A DNA stretch of 33,273 nucleotides from Omnitrophica bacterium RIFCSPHIGHO2_02_FULL_51_18 (GCA_001804125.1 MHFI01000025.1:1-33273), one strand, 5' to 3'. Shown: positions 15,382 through 24,331, counted from the first letter of the stretch. Numbers and translations: made by a program. The notes: generated by a model from the sequence alone, not told the origin.

Positions 15382-15996
15382 TTAGGTAAGCTCTTTTTTA
15401 GAAAGGATCTTGAGGCCGAGGTCGAATTGATAGAGGAGTGGAACGCCTGTGCCCAAATTAAGTTCGAGCACCTGGGCCTTCGTAAGTTTATCCAGGTGCA
15501 TCACAATGGAACGCAGGCTATTGCCATGAGCCACCACCAGGAGGTTGGTACCCTTCTTTAACTCGGCCATAATCTTGGATTTAAAGTAAGGCAGGGTCCT
15601 GGCCGCCGTGTCTTTCAAGCTCTCGCCGTTTGGCGGCGCGATGTCGTAAGAACGGCGCCAAATCTTCACCTGCTCTTCGCCGAATTTCTTGGCGGTTTCG
15701 GCCTTGTTCAGGCCCTGCAAATCGCCATAGTGCCGTTCATTCAGCGCTTGGTCTTCCTCAATCGGAATATTTTTTTGGCCCAAAACCTTCAGGATGAGCT
15801 CCAACGTTTTCTGCGCCCGCTGCAGAACAGAGGTGTAGGCCTTATCAAAATGGATTTTCTCATTTTTTATCTTCTCCCCCGCGTCCCGGGCCTCCTGAAT
15901 CCCCTTTTCTGACAGAGGCACATCCACCCAACCGGTGAAGCGGTTTTCAAGATTCCACTGGGACTCCCCGTGACGCACCAACACCAATGCAGGCAT
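15382..15996 (-). CDS. gpmA: 2,3-bisphosphoglycerate-dependent phosphoglycerate mutase
   Basis: GpmA interconverts 3- and 2-phosphoglycerate in glycolysis and gluconeogenesis. The protein shows LVRHGESQWN with the catalytic His, the FTGWVDVPLSEKG region, NERHYGDLQGLNK and VVAHGNSLRSIVMHL with the second His. All are diagnostic of the cofactor-dependent type. I start at the ATG at 15996 (204 residues), which has TAGGAG 10 nt upstream; the GTG at 16005 used in the ORF track is only 1 nt from that site. At about 204 residues it is shorter than E. coli GpmA (250) and resembles the compact form found in many bacteria. It lies downstream of an intergenic hairpin repeat after the APC-permease gene. 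Confidence 0.95.
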   Translation of the reverse strand: MPALVLVRHGESQWNLENRFTGWVDVPLSEKGIQEARDAGEKIKNEKIHFDKAYTSVLQRAQKTLELILKVLGQKNIPIEEDQALNERHYGDLQGLNKAETAKKFGEEQVKIWRRSYDIAPPNGESLKDTAARTLPYFKSKIMAELKKGTNLLVVAHGNSLRSIVMHLDKLTKAQVLELNLGTGVPLLYQFDLGLKILSKKELT

Positions 15997-16016
15997 AAAA
16001 ATCACGCTCCTATTAA

Positions 16017-16103
16017 AGCGTTAAGTGATAAGCGTTAAGCGGTAAGAAATAACAAACCAATGGAAGGACTTTGCTTATCGCTTAACGCTTACCACTTAAC
16101 GCT
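16017..16103. repeat. Intergenic hairpin repeat, GCGTTAAG family
   Basis: AGCGTTAAGTGATAAGCGTT and the next ten bases (16017-16046) reappear inverted at 16074-16103 with two mismatches, around a 27-nt centre. Each arm itself contains repeats of the unit GCGTTAAG/GCGATAAG. The element fills the gap between the APC-permease stop codon (its last base is the first base of the repeat) and gpmA. It looks like a dispersed palindromic (REP/MITE-like) element and may shape the mRNA between the two genes. Confidence 0.7.
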
Positions 16104-17833
16104 CAGTTACAGATCACCAAATGTTTATCCTGAGGCAGCTGGTCTGAAATCGTCTTCAGCACCTCACCCCTTAAAAGCCTTTCCAACGCGCCGCGGCGGG
16201 TGGACCCGATCATGACAGTGTCCAGACCCAAATCCTTGACCGTTTTCACGATCAATGCGCCCGCATTTTCCCCCAGATTCCAGAGCGGCATGGCCGTGAT
16301 GCCATTTTTCTCGAACTCCTGCACCGCCCGGTTTAAAAGTTTGACCGATTCATGAGACGGTTCAACCTCAGTCGGGTAAGCCCATCCCGGCGGCTTCTCC
16401 TCGACAAACAACGCGTACACCACCTGCTCGCCTTTTCCCTTCACATGGATCGAGGCTTCTTCCACCAGCGACGGACTGACCGATTTGATGGCCACGAGCG
16501 TCGATCCCTTGTAAAGCGGCATGAGGTCTTTGGCCTCTTCGAGCGTCAGTACGTTGATTCCCAATACTTCGGGCACAGCCACTCTTATTTGGTACACAAA
16601 CTTGCCGACGCCGCGGGCGATCAGCCCTACCGTCAAAACGCTCAAAGCAAAAATCACCGCATTGTGCTTCTCATAGATGATGGTGAGCTCCACGAGCACC
16701 ATGACAGCCCCGGTCAGGCCCAAAATAACGCGCTCATATTTCTTGATATTAATGTCGAAATTCGTGCAGCAAGCCAGAAGGTTAATCATAATCGCGCCCA
16801 CCACGCCAATCGCGTAGAGCGCGGCCAAGTGCACCACGTTATTTTCGAGGCATAAAACAAATACCGGAACGCTCACGGCGACGAGAAGGCCAAACCAGGG
16901 CATGCCAAATCGGTTTAGACTGCTAAAAAGAGGCGGGAGTTCTTTGTCCTTCGACATCAAAAACGTGACACCGATAAGACCCATGATAGCGGTGTTGCAG
17001 GCGGACAAAAGTAAAAGACCAATCAAAAGCGCAATGAGCTTCCCAAACCAGGGGCCTATATAATGATCTCCGATCACGCGAACCATATCTTCGGTGTGGT
17101 TCGTAAGGCCCGGAATATTGTTCATCGCCGCGCCCAATATAAGCGAGATCACAACCACTTCAGCCATGACCGGCAAGATCGCATATTTGGCTGTCCGGCC
17201 GACCGGCCGCACCATAATGCCGGTCACATTGGCAATCGCCTCGACACCTGACAACGCAAGGATGATGCCCACAAATTTCGTCCAATTACCGAAAAAGGGG
17301 CCCTGAGGCGCCGAAAATTCGATGGATTTTATGTGCGGCAGACAAACAGCCGCAAGCACGGCCAGGAAGAAGGCCACGAGCACTGCTATCAGCGAGGCGA
17401 TATTTCCGCTCTTTGTGGGCCCGAGAATGTTGATCACCCCTATCACAATCAAGGAGCCTATGGCCCACAGTTCGGGGCGCGCAAACCCAAGGTAATGAAA
17501 CGCATCCACACTGCTCAAAGCGGCCGTGACAACATAATCCGCAACCAAAAGCAGCGCTCCTATCACAGCGAGAGTTTTCGAGCGGCTCTTTACGGAAGAA
17601 TACACGCCGCCCCCGTCGGGGTAGGCCTTGCTAATGATGATGTAACAGAACCCTACGACGGCCGTCAGCACGCTCATAGCCGTCAAAAAAAACATCGACG
17701 CGTGGCCCGCGATCGCAAACGCAATCCCCAGCACGTAAACCTTCGAAGTGCCCCAGTCGCCGTAAAGCATTGCCCCGGCCTGGTACCACTTAAGTTCCCT
17801 GGGCCTTTCGACTTTTTTCAAAACAGGTGCCAT
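16103..17833 (-). CDS. APC-superfamily amino-acid permease with C-terminal USP domain
   Basis: This 576-residue protein combines about twelve membrane segments (residues about 25-425) with a soluble universal-stress-protein-like domain (about 430-576). The N-terminal transporter part has the APC pattern, with YPDGGGVYSSVKSRS and SGVEAIANVTGIMVRP. The USP part contains STLVAIKSVSPSLVEEA and ends with MIGSTRRGALERLLRGEVLK, which aligns with the USP phosphate-binding G-x2-G-x9-G(S/T) loop but has Glu where Ser/Thr is usual. Nucleotide binding may therefore be altered. Such fusions probably regulate transport by stress or nucleotide state; the substrate is unknown. A terminator-like hairpin lies 22-54 bp upstream of the ATG. 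Confidence 0.88.
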   Translation of the reverse strand: MAPVLKKVERPRELKWYQAGAMLYGDWGTSKVYVLGIAFAIAGHASMFFLTAMSVLTAVVGFCYIIISKAYPDGGGVYSSVKSRSKTLAVIGALLLVADYVVTAALSSVDAFHYLGFARPELWAIGSLIVIGVINILGPTKSGNIASLIAVLVAFFLAVLAAVCLPHIKSIEFSAPQGPFFGNWTKFVGIILALSGVEAIANVTGIMVRPVGRTAKYAILPVMAEVVVISLILGAAMNNIPGLTNHTEDMVRVIGDHYIGPWFGKLIALLIGLLLLSACNTAIMGLIGVTFLMSKDKELPPLFSSLNRFGMPWFGLLVAVSVPVFVLCLENNVVHLAALYAIGVVGAIMINLLACCTNFDINIKKYERVILGLTGAVMVLVELTIIYEKHNAVIFALSVLTVGLIARGVGKFVYQIRVAVPEVLGINVLTLEEAKDLMPLYKGSTLVAIKSVSPSLVEEASIHVKGKGEQVVYALFVEEKPPGWAYPTEVEPSHESVKLLNRAVQEFEKNGITAMPLWNLGENAGALIVKTVKDLGLDTVMIGSTRRGALERLLRGEVLKTISDQLPQDKHLVICN

Positions 17834-17854
17834 GAGATAACCTTAAGTACACGT

Positions 17855-17887
17855 AAAAAGGGAGCCTATCAAACGATAGACTCCCTT
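17855..17887 (-). terminator. Intrinsic terminator after ybhL-like gene / leader hairpin of the permease gene
   Basis: On the minus strand AAGGGAGTCTATC pairs with GATAGGCTCCCTT (12 of 13 pairs) around the loop GTTT, followed by TTTTT. It lies 74 nt past the Bax-inhibitor-like gene. A good promoter (17913-17940) lies between that gene and the hairpin, so it also sits in the leader of the permease mRNA, 21 bp before its start codon. Confidence 0.75.
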
Positions 17888-17912
17888 AGGAGGAAAATTC
17901 AACTGCGGCCCG

Positions 17913-17940
17913 ATTATAGCATTTTCAGTCTAAAAGTAAA
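17913..17940 (-). promoter_or_regulatory. Candidate promoter of the APC-USP permease gene
   Basis: TTTACT (17940-17935), a 16-nt spacer and a perfect TATAAT (17918-17913) lie on the minus strand, just after the stop of the upstream gene. The predicted leader of about 75 nt would include the terminator-like hairpin at 17855-17887. The -35 matches 4 of 6 consensus bases. Confidence 0.5.
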
Positions 17941-17961
17941 GAACCGCTTTTAAGCCGGCCT

Positions 17962-18666
17962 TTAATTTCTCTGCCTTCCAAAAATTCTTAAAAGATTCAG
18001 GAAGAGGTTTACAAAGTCAAGATACAGCGCGAGCGCTCCCATGATTGCCATCTTCTTCCGGACATCTTCATCCTGAAACCCCATCGCGTGCATGGCTTTT
18101 AATTTCTGCGTGTCATAGGCAATCAAGCCTAAAAATACCGCGATCCCGATAAATGTGGTGACCCACATGAGTGCCGGGCTTTTCAGGAAAATATTCACGA
18201 CGCTGGCAAGAATGACTCCGATAAGCGCCATCACCGCAAAGGCACCGACTGAAGTAAGATCGCGCTTCGTGGTCATGCCGTAAAGGCTGAAGAAAAGAAA
18301 AGTTCCGGCCGTCACGGCAAACGTCGTCATGATCGAAGCGCCCGTATAGATGAGAAATACCGGGGTGAGCGTTGCGCCGTTCAGGAACGAATAAACGCAG
18401 AACATGACGGTCGCAGCGAAAGCGCTTAGACGCATCAATGCGGCCGAGAGTCCGATCACCAGCCCAAGCTCCGCGATGATGAGCCCAAAAAACAGGACTT
18501 TATTCGTCACGACCGCCTTCAAAAGCTCCGGCTGTGACAAAAGCCAAAATGACGCCGCAGCCGATAAAAACAACCCGCCGGCCATCCAAAGGTATACCTT
18601 GGAAATGAAACTTGATTCCGAAACCTGGCTTGGAGATCCGACAATCGCTCTTGGGTCCATTCTCAC
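17962..18666 (-). CDS. Bax inhibitor-1/YccA-family membrane protein
   Basis: This 234-residue protein is a seven-helix membrane protein of the BI-1 (TMBIM/UPF0005) family. It is typical in length and shows FLNGATLTPVFLIYTGASI, GMTTKRDLTSVGAFAVMALIG and, near the end, LIAYDTQKLKAM. The DTQ motif contributes one acidic residue of the di-aspartyl pH sensor known from bacterial BsYetJ. Members conduct or leak Ca2+ or interact with the FtsH protease (YccA); which applies here is unknown. The ATG has AGGAGG 6 nt upstream. It has its own probable promoter and a terminator downstream, so it is likely monocistronic. Confidence 0.92.
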   Translation of the reverse strand: MRMDPRAIVGSPSQVSESSFISKVYLWMAGGLFLSAAASFWLLSQPELLKAVVTNKVLFFGLIIAELGLVIGLSAALMRLSAFAATVMFCVYSFLNGATLTPVFLIYTGASIMTTFAVTAGTFLFFSLYGMTTKRDLTSVGAFAVMALIGVILASVVNIFLKSPALMWVTTFIGIAVFLGLIAYDTQKLKAMHAMGFQDEDVRKKMAIMGALALYLDFVNLFLNLLRIFGRQRN

Positions 18667-18690
18667 CCTCCTGACAAGCTGCTACGCGCC

Positions 18691-18721
18691 ATTATACACC
18701 AAAATCAGGCGTTATTCTCAA
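18691..18721 (-). promoter_or_regulatory. Candidate promoter of the Bax-inhibitor-1-like gene
   Basis: A perfect TATAAT (18696-18691) is preceded by TTGAGA (18721-18716) with a 19-nt spacer, longer than ideal. The -35 hexamer lies within the last codons of the OmpA-LysM gene. The leader would be about 20 nt and includes the AGGAGG site. Confidence 0.45.
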
Positions 18722-19817
18722 TAGGAATTTTGATTTTCGTGCCCTGCTTCGGCCGGTCTGGATTCTGGATCACGTCCTTGTTAAACTCGTAGATCCGCTT
18801 CCACTGCCTGCCGTTGCCATACTCTCTTTGCGCAATGCCCCAGAGCGTATCGCCTTTCTGAACCACATAATCCTTCGTGTCCACGCGAACCTGGCTTTCG
18901 AAAACCTTCTTCTCCTCAATCAGCCTGTCTTGATACAAAGCCGCCTCGGAAGCGGGAATCATCACTTCCTCCACTTCGGCAATCATAAACTGGGCATTGC
19001 GGTCTTTCTGCATCCCCACGATATCATGGGTGGGTGCCATTGCATCCAGCTTGCCCCGGCTCAAGATCTTAATACGGTCTTCCGGAACGCTCTTGCCCAG
19101 CAGGTATTGTTTGAGCGACGATGCGCGGCGCTCTCCCAGCTTCTCGTTGTACTGCTCGGAACCGCGCAAGTCACAATTTCCCGTGATTAAAACGTCGGCG
19201 CTGGGATTGCGGCCCAGTGTATAAATTGCCTTCTCGAGCGTTGCAATTCCGTCGTCTCTTAAATCCGACTTGTCATAGTCAAAATAAATCTTCACGTTCT
19301 TCAGGATGCGCTTGATGACGAGCGACGGCTTGATTTCACCGGCCTCTGACTTGTAATCGAAAATAATCTTACGCACGTAGATGTAGCCCTGGTTTCCCCA
19401 CGGACGCTGTTGTCCCGGCTGGTCCGGCCACCACCAATAACCGCTGCGCTGTTGGTCTTTCACGGGAGCCGGCTTGGAGTCCGTCGGCCACCACACGAAC
19501 TTATGCGCAAGCTGAGCATCGGAATCGCTTTGCACCTTCGGAAAATCAAGCCCTGACGGATTCGGCTGGGGGCTTTTGGCCATATAATTCTGTGCCGCCG
19601 GCGCTGCGGCGAGCGGCGCTGTTTCCATGCCGCCGAATTGCTGCCTCGTGGAGGAAGGGTCTTGCCGACTCATGGCGGGCTTGCTCTGGGCATCTTCCTC
19701 GACGGTGGTTTTCTCGTCCGGCAGGCCCGCATCCGCATACGCCGGGGAACAGGCCGCAAGAGCCGTCAAAATTGAAATTCCGAGAATTGGTTTGGCTTGA
19801 TTTAATAATTTTTTCAT
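18705..19817 (-). CDS. OmpA-like lipoprotein with C-terminal LysM domain
   Basis: I start at the ATG at 19817 (370 residues), with GAGGATA about 6-8 nt upstream; the longer ORF starts upstream of that site. The N-terminus is a lipoprotein signal (MKKLLNQAKP..., lipobox LAAC about residues 19-22). A Pro/Gln-rich segment of about 100 residues follows, with a tryptophan-rich part containing FVWWPTD and GYWWWPDQPGQQ. The OmpA/Pal peptidoglycan-binding domain (about 172-285) includes VKIYFDYDKSDLRDDG, GNCDLRGSEQYNEKLGERRA. A LysM domain closes the protein (about 318-368; DYVVQKGDTLWGIAQREYG). Two different wall-binding domains on one lipid anchor suggest an outer-membrane-to-peptidoglycan tether. 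It has its own strong promoter. Confidence 0.9.
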   Translation of the reverse strand: MKKLLNQAKPILGISILTALAACSPAYADAGLPDEKTTVEEDAQSKPAMSRQDPSSTRQQFGGMETAPLAAAPAAQNYMAKSPQPNPSGLDFPKVQSDSDAQLAHKFVWWPTDSKPAPVKDQQRSGYWWWPDQPGQQRPWGNQGYIYVRKIIFDYKSEAGEIKPSLVIKRILKNVKIYFDYDKSDLRDDGIATLEKAIYTLGRNPSADVLITGNCDLRGSEQYNEKLGERRASSLKQYLLGKSVPEDRIKILSRGKLDAMAPTHDIVGMQKDRNAQFMIAEVEEVMIPASEAALYQDRLIEEKKVFESQVRVDTKDYVVQKGDTLWGIAQREYGNGRQWKRIYEFNKDVIQNPDRPKQGTKIKIPIENNA

Positions 19818-19853
19818 AAAAATATCCTCGAGTAAAATTTGAACACTTGTCAT

Positions 19854-19882
19854 AGGATACTAGACGAACCTGAATGCGTCAA
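19854..19882 (-). promoter_or_regulatory. Promoter of the OmpA-LysM lipoprotein gene
   Basis: TTGACG (19882-19877), a 17-nt spacer and TATCCT (19859-19854) lie about 37 bp before the ATG. Just upstream is an AT-rich direct repeat of GAAAATAATC (19891-19900 and 19908-19917, 17 bp apart), which may serve as an UP element or activator site. Confidence 0.6.
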
Positions 19883-19939
19883 CTTGAAATGAAAATAATC
19901 GATGAGCGAAAATAATCATTTTTAAGCCCTTCTTAACAA

Positions 19940-20968
19940 TTATCCGCTTGCGGAATTTAAAACGTCGATCAGCTGGCGCAGGCGGCTGTAATGGGTGCGG
20001 TTAAAATAAAAAACGATGCGGTCAAGCTTGGGGTCCCGGATGTCATCCTGGGAGATGTCTGGCAATTTTTCAAAACCGCCCCGCGTGACCAGGTCCTTGA
20101 ATTCGCGGTTAATGCGCTTGAACACCTTAGGCGGCAGAGGATTGTTGAGCCGCACCAGGTATTGGTCTTTGAAAAATCGTGACGAGTGATAATTGCCGTA
20201 GAAACCCGCGATCTCCTCGACAGCCCTGTCCGCATCCTGGAAATGGCGCATCAACGACAAATCACCCGGCGAAATAAGGCCGCCGCCTTCCATATTTTGC
20301 TTAAACAGTTTCAGCGTGGACCGCCAGAAAGAACTGCCCGGAGGGTCCATCAGGACGATCGGCCGCGGCTTGGCCTTCCCGGTCTGGACCAGCGTGAATG
20401 ATTCAAACCCCTCATCAAAAGTCCCGAAGCCTCCCGGGAAAAGCACCGTCGCTTCCGATTCCTTCAAAAACATGAGTTTCCGCGTGAAAAAATATTTGAA
20501 ATAAATGAGCTTTGCGTTGCCCTTGATCACGGGGTTAGCGTCCTGCTCGAACGGCAAAAGAATGTTCAGGCCGAAGCTGTTCACGGCGCCGGCGCCAATC
20601 ATCGCCGCCTCCATGATGCCGCTGGCGCCGCCGGTGATGATCATCCAGCCTTTCTTGGCCAGTTTCCTGCCGAACTTTTCAGCGAATTTAAAGCTTCTGT
20701 GATGGATGGGCGTCCTCGCCGAACCGAACACCGCCGCTTTCGGCACCGCGCGGTAAGGCTTAAAGACTTTAAGCGCGTACCGCAGCTCCTTAAACGCCGT
20801 GTTCAGGAGACGGACTTCCACTAGATCCAGATTTTCCTGGCGAAGCCGGGCGATATTGAAGAGCATATCCTGGTAGAGTTCTTCGAAAGTCCCTTCGGAA
20901 AATTGTCCTTCGAGGATTTCGGACAAGTCCTTGCGGAACTGCGTGAAGTCCTTTTTAAAATTACGCAC
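19940..20968 (-). CDS. LOG-family protein (possible nucleoside-5'-monophosphate phosphoribohydrolase)
   Basis: This 342-residue protein contains the Rossmann-like LOG core (about 80-260), with VFGSARTPIHH, IITGGASGIMEAA and the diagnostic PGGFGTFDE. LOG enzymes hydrolyse nucleotide 5'-monophosphates, for example cytokinin precursors or purine nucleotides as in PpnN. The older label lysine decarboxylase is incorrect for this family. The N-terminal 80-residue helical part and the C-terminal 80 residues make it larger than the minimal LOG (about 190 aa), resembling the long PpnN-like class, but I cannot place it precisely. The start is GTG at 20968, 17 bp after the preceding gene, without an obvious ribosome-binding site. 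It ends the nrdJ-acn cluster. Confidence 0.88.
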   Translation of the reverse strand: MRNFKKDFTQFRKDLSEILEGQFSEGTFEELYQDMLFNIARLRQENLDLVEVRLLNTAFKELRYALKVFKPYRAVPKAAVFGSARTPIHHRSFKFAEKFGRKLAKKGWMIITGGASGIMEAAMIGAGAVNSFGLNILLPFEQDANPVIKGNAKLIYFKYFFTRKLMFLKESEATVLFPGGFGTFDEGFESFTLVQTGKAKPRPIVLMDPPGSSFWRSTLKLFKQNMEGGGLISPGDLSLMRHFQDADRAVEEIAGFYGNYHSSRFFKDQYLVRLNNPLPPKVFKRINREFKDLVTRGGFEKLPDISQDDIRDPKLDRIVFYFNRTHYSRLRQLIDVLNSASG

Positions 20969-20985
20969 GGGAGGCCGGAAAAATT

Positions 20986-22008
20986 TTATTTCCCGAGCAC
21001 GTAGTAAAAGATGAGCGGCGCGACGATTGACGCGTCCGACTCAATCACAAAGCGGGGCGTGTCGGCATCGAGCTTGCCCCAGGTGATCTTTTCGTTGGGC
21101 ACCGCACCGCTGTAGGAACCATAGGAAGTCGTGCTGTCGGATATTTGGCAAAAATAGCCCCAGAGCCTGCATTTTTCTTTCAGGTCCTGAATGATGAGCG
21201 GCACGACACAGATCGGGAAGTCTCCCGCGATGCCGCCGGCGATCTGGAAAAATCCGATCGATTCATTTTTTGAATTCTGCTTATACCAGTCAATCAGCGC
21301 CGCCATCTGTTCCACGCCGGATTTCACCACCTGAAAATTCGACACGTCTTTGCGGATCACGCTCGCGACAAAAATATTTCCGAGCGTCGAGTCTTCCCAG
21401 CCCGGCGTAAAAATAGGGATTTTTTTCTTCCAGGCGGCGACCACCCAGGAGTCCTTGGGGTCTATCTCAAAATACGGTTCGATCCATCCGGTCTCCAAAA
21501 GCTGGTAAATGTATTCGTACGGAAGGCAGCGCCTACCCTCTCTATCGGCCTTTTGCCAGAGCTTCAGGACCTGCCGCTCGATGCGGCGCATCGCCTCCTC
21601 TTCCGGAATGCAGGTATCCGTGACGCGGTTCATGCCGGTGTTGTGAAGCTCAAGCTCCTCTTTATCGGTGAGATTGCGGTACTGCGGGACGCGTTTGTAA
21701 TGCGTGTGCGCGACGAGATTAAAAATGTCTTCTTCGAGATTGGCGCCGGTGCAGCAGAGGCCGTGCACTTTATCCTCACGGATCATCTCAGCCAAGGAAA
21801 GCCCGAGCTCTGCGGTACTCATGGCGCCGGCGACCGTCATAAACATCTTGCCGCCCTTACCCAGATGCTTCACGTACGCTTCGGCGGCGTCCACGACAAC
21901 GGCCGCGTTGAAATGGCGGTAATGGTGTTTTATAAATTGCTTGATGCTCGTTCCTTTTCCGCCTTCATCGGCGATTCTGGGCTTAGCCACGTTCGTTTGC
22001 GTCGGCAT
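20986..22008 (-). CDS. Deoxyhypusine-synthase-like protein (possible homospermidine synthase)
   Basis: I start at the ATG at 22008 (340 residues); the ORF-track start lies inside the aconitase gene. The protein has the deoxyhypusine synthase fold: KMFMTVAGAMSTAELG (NAD-binding), CCTGANLEEDIFN, IFTPGWEDSTLGN and the C-terminal ITWGKLDADTPRFVIESDAS. The Lys in WGK aligns with the catalytic lysine of eukaryotic DHS (Lys329 in human). Bacteria lack eIF5A, so these homologues are thought to act in polyamine metabolism, notably NAD-dependent homospermidine formation from putrescine or spermidine. No other polyamine gene is seen here. It lies 29 bp after aconitase and 17 bp before the LOG gene. Confidence 0.9.
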   Translation of the reverse strand: MPTQTNVAKPRIADEGGKGTSIKQFIKHHYRHFNAAVVVDAAEAYVKHLGKGGKMFMTVAGAMSTAELGLSLAEMIREDKVHGLCCTGANLEEDIFNLVAHTHYKRVPQYRNLTDKEELELHNTGMNRVTDTCIPEEEAMRRIERQVLKLWQKADREGRRCLPYEYIYQLLETGWIEPYFEIDPKDSWVVAAWKKKIPIFTPGWEDSTLGNIFVASVIRKDVSNFQVVKSGVEQMAALIDWYKQNSKNESIGFFQIAGGIAGDFPICVVPLIIQDLKEKCRLWGYFCQISDSTTSYGSYSGAVPNEKITWGKLDADTPRFVIESDASIVAPLIFYYVLGK

Positions 22009-22037
22009 ACGGCTTTTCCTATGTGATTCTAAAATGT

Positions 22038-24305
22038 TTATAGCACATTTCTCATCAGATTCAAAGCACTGCCGGCCTTGAACCACTCTATCTGCTCGGA
22101 GGTAAAGGAGTGGGCCAGTTCGACGGACTCCGTGGATTTATCCGCGTGCGTTACCGTCATCCTAAGCGGTTTGTCCGGAGATAATTCTTTGAGACCCCGG
22201 ATCGTCACGCGGTCATCCTCCTTTATCTTGTCATAATCGGAGGGAGTTCTGAATTTTAAGGGAAGAATTCCCTGCTTCTTCAGGTTTGTTTCATGGATTC
22301 TCGCGAAACTCTTGGCAATCACGGCCCGGCATCCTAAAAAGCGCGGCGACATCGCCGCATGCTCGCGGCTGGAACCTTCGCCGTAATTTTCATCGCCGAT
22401 CACTACCCAACCCAATCCCTTTTCTTTATAGTCACGCCCCACCTCGGCCGCAGTCGCCATCTTTCCGCCCTCGAGCCAATTTTTTACCATTCCGGGCTTG
22501 TCTGAAAAAACATTATTTGCTCCTAAAAACAGGTTGCCGGAGATTTTATCCAAATGCCCGCGGTATTTGAGCCAAGGCCCTGCCGGGGAAATATGGTCGG
22601 TCGTGCACTTGCCTTCGGTCTTCAAAAGCACGAGGCAGTTTTCAAAATCCCTGCCGTCCCATTTTTGAAAAGGCTCAAGTTTTTGAAGGCGCTCGCTGGC
22701 AGGGTCAATGAGCACGCCCACTTTCGTTCTTTCACCGGAAGGCAGAGGCGCTGTGAAACCGCCCTCGCCGTGCGCAAAACCGCCCGCGGGAAGCTCGGGC
22801 GCCGAGGGAGCGGACAAACGCAATTCCTTGCCGTCGCCGTTTTTAAGCGTGTCCGTGAGCGGGTTGAAATCGAGGCGTCCCGCAAGCGCAAACGCGGTGA
22901 CGATCTCAGGAGACGCCATAAAGGCCAGCGTTTCGGTGTTGCCGTCGTTTCGCGCGGGAAAATTGCGGTTAAACGACGTGAGGATCGAATTCTTCTCGCC
23001 TTTTTTGATGTCGTCCCGTTTCCACTGGCCGATGCAGGGTCCGCAGGCATTGGCCAAGACCGTGCCGCCGATATCCTCGAACTCTTTAAGCTGGCCGTCG
23101 CGATGGATAGTATTTTGAATCTGGTCGGAACCAGGGGTGATGAGAAAATAAGTTTTCGCTCTTAAACCTGCTTTTTTGGCCTGAGTGGCGACATGGGCCG
23201 CGCGGCCGATGTCTTCGTAGGAGGAATTCGTACAGCTTCCGATGAGCGCGGCTTTAAGTTCGACCGGATAACCACCCGCTTTTACGTCCCTGGCCAGCTG
23301 TGAAATGGGCCTGGTCAAATCCGGCGTGTGCGGCCCCACGACGTATGGCTCAAGGCCCGAAAGATCGATCTCGATTACCTCATCATAGTATTTCTTCGGG
23401 TCTCTTTCCACTTCGGGGTCCGCGATTAAATTTTCTTTGTGTTGGTCGGCAAGCTTCGCGATCGCTTCGCGCTTGGTGGCCTTTAAATACGATGTCATTC
23501 GCTCGTCGTATGGAAAAACAGAGGTTGTCGCGCCAAGCTCAGCGCCCATATTCGTGATCGTGCCCTTGCCGGTGCAACTGATGGATCTTGTACCGGGCCC
23601 GAAATATTCGACGATCTTATCCGTGCCTCCTTTGACAGTCAAAATCCCGCATAGCTTTAAGATCACATCCTTCGCCGAGGCCCAGCCATTCAAACTTCCT
23701 CTTAAATGGACACCGATGAGCTTCGGGCATTTCACTTCCCAAGACAATCCCGCCATCACATCTGCCGCGTCCGCACCCCCAACGCCGATTGCCAACATCC
23801 CAAGCCCTCCCCCATTCGGAGTATGGGAATCCGTGCCAATCATAAGTCCGCCCGGAAACGCGTAATTTTCCAAAACCACCTGGTGAATGATGCCCGCCCC
23901 CGGCTTCCAGAAACCGATCCCGTAGCGCTTGGCCGCTGACTCTAAAAAGTCGTAAACTTCCCTGTTGGTATCAAGCGCGGCCTTGGTGTCCCGGACAGCG
24001 CCCGCGCGCGCGAGGATCAAGTGGTCGCAGTGGATCGTGGAAGGGACAGCGACCGCGTCGCGGCCGGCCATCATGAACTGTAAAAGCGCCATCTGCGCGG
24101 TCGCGTCCTGCATCGCCACACGGTCCGGCCTTAAGGATAGATAGCTTGTGCCGCGCGCGAAGTCCTGGGTCTTTAGGTCCGTGACATGTAAGCCCAGGAT
24201 TTTCTCGGCAAGCGTGAGCGGTCGGTCGAGTTTTTTCCTAAGCGCCGCGGCTTTCTCGGGCAATGAAGAATAAAGTTTTTGAATAAAAATATCTTGTGAG
24301 CCCAT
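22038..24305 (-). CDS. acn: Aconitate hydratase, mitochondrial-type
   Basis: Aconitase interconverts citrate and isocitrate using a [4Fe-4S] cluster. I start at the ATG at 24305 (755 residues), 26 bp after nrdJ; the longer ORF-track start lies inside nrdJ. The three cluster cysteines are in [15 protein letters not shown] (one) and [10 protein letters not shown] (two). Also seen are [32 protein letters not shown] and the swivel domain with [16 protein letters not shown]. Length and motif spacing fit the mitochondrial-type AcnA subgroup (about 750-780 aa) rather than the 890-residue IRP/AcnA type. It sits between nrdJ and the deoxyhypusine-synthase-like gene with short gaps, so the four genes are likely one transcript. 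Confidence 0.96.
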   Translation of the reverse strand: MGSQDIFIQKLYSSLPEKAAALRKKLDRPLTLAEKILGLHVTDLKTQDFARGTSYLSLRPDRVAMQDATAQMALLQFMMAGRDAVAVPSTIHCDHLILARAGAVRDTKAALDTNREVYDFLESAAKRYGIGFWKPGAGIIHQVVLENYAFPGGLMIGTDSHTPNGGGLGMLAIGVGGADAADVMAGLSWEVKCPKLIGVHLRGSLNGWASAKDVILKLCGILTVKGGTDKIVEYFGPGTRSISCTGKGTITNMGAELGATTSVFPYDERMTSYLKATKREAIAKLADQHKENLIADPEVERDPKKYYDEVIEIDLSGLEPYVVGPHTPDLTRPISQLARDVKAGGYPVELKAALIGSCTNSSYEDIGRAAHVATQAKKAGLRAKTYFLITPGSDQIQNTIHRDGQLKEFEDIGGTVLANACGPCIGQWKRDDIKKGEKNSILTSFNRNFPARNDGNTETLAFMASPEIVTAFALAGRLDFNPLTDTLKNGDGKELRLSAPSAPELPAGGFAHGEGGFTAPLPSGERTKVGVLIDPASERLQKLEPFQKWDGRDFENCLVLLKTEGKCTTDHISPAGPWLKYRGHLDKISGNLFLGANNVFSDKPGMVKNWLEGGKMATAAEVGRDYKEKGLGWVVIGDENYGEGSSREHAAMSPRFLGCRAVIAKSFARIHETNLKKQGILPLKFRTPSDYDKIKEDDRVTIRGLKELSPDKPLRMTVTHADKSTESVELAHSFTSEQIEWFKAGSALNLMRNVL

Positions 24306-24331
24306 AGCGGTGAATAGGGACAGTGCCCTTT

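Noticed and set aside
19940-20968. Lysine decarboxylase
   Set aside because: PGGFGTFDE marks the LOG family; the decarboxylase label for this family is a historical mis-annotation.
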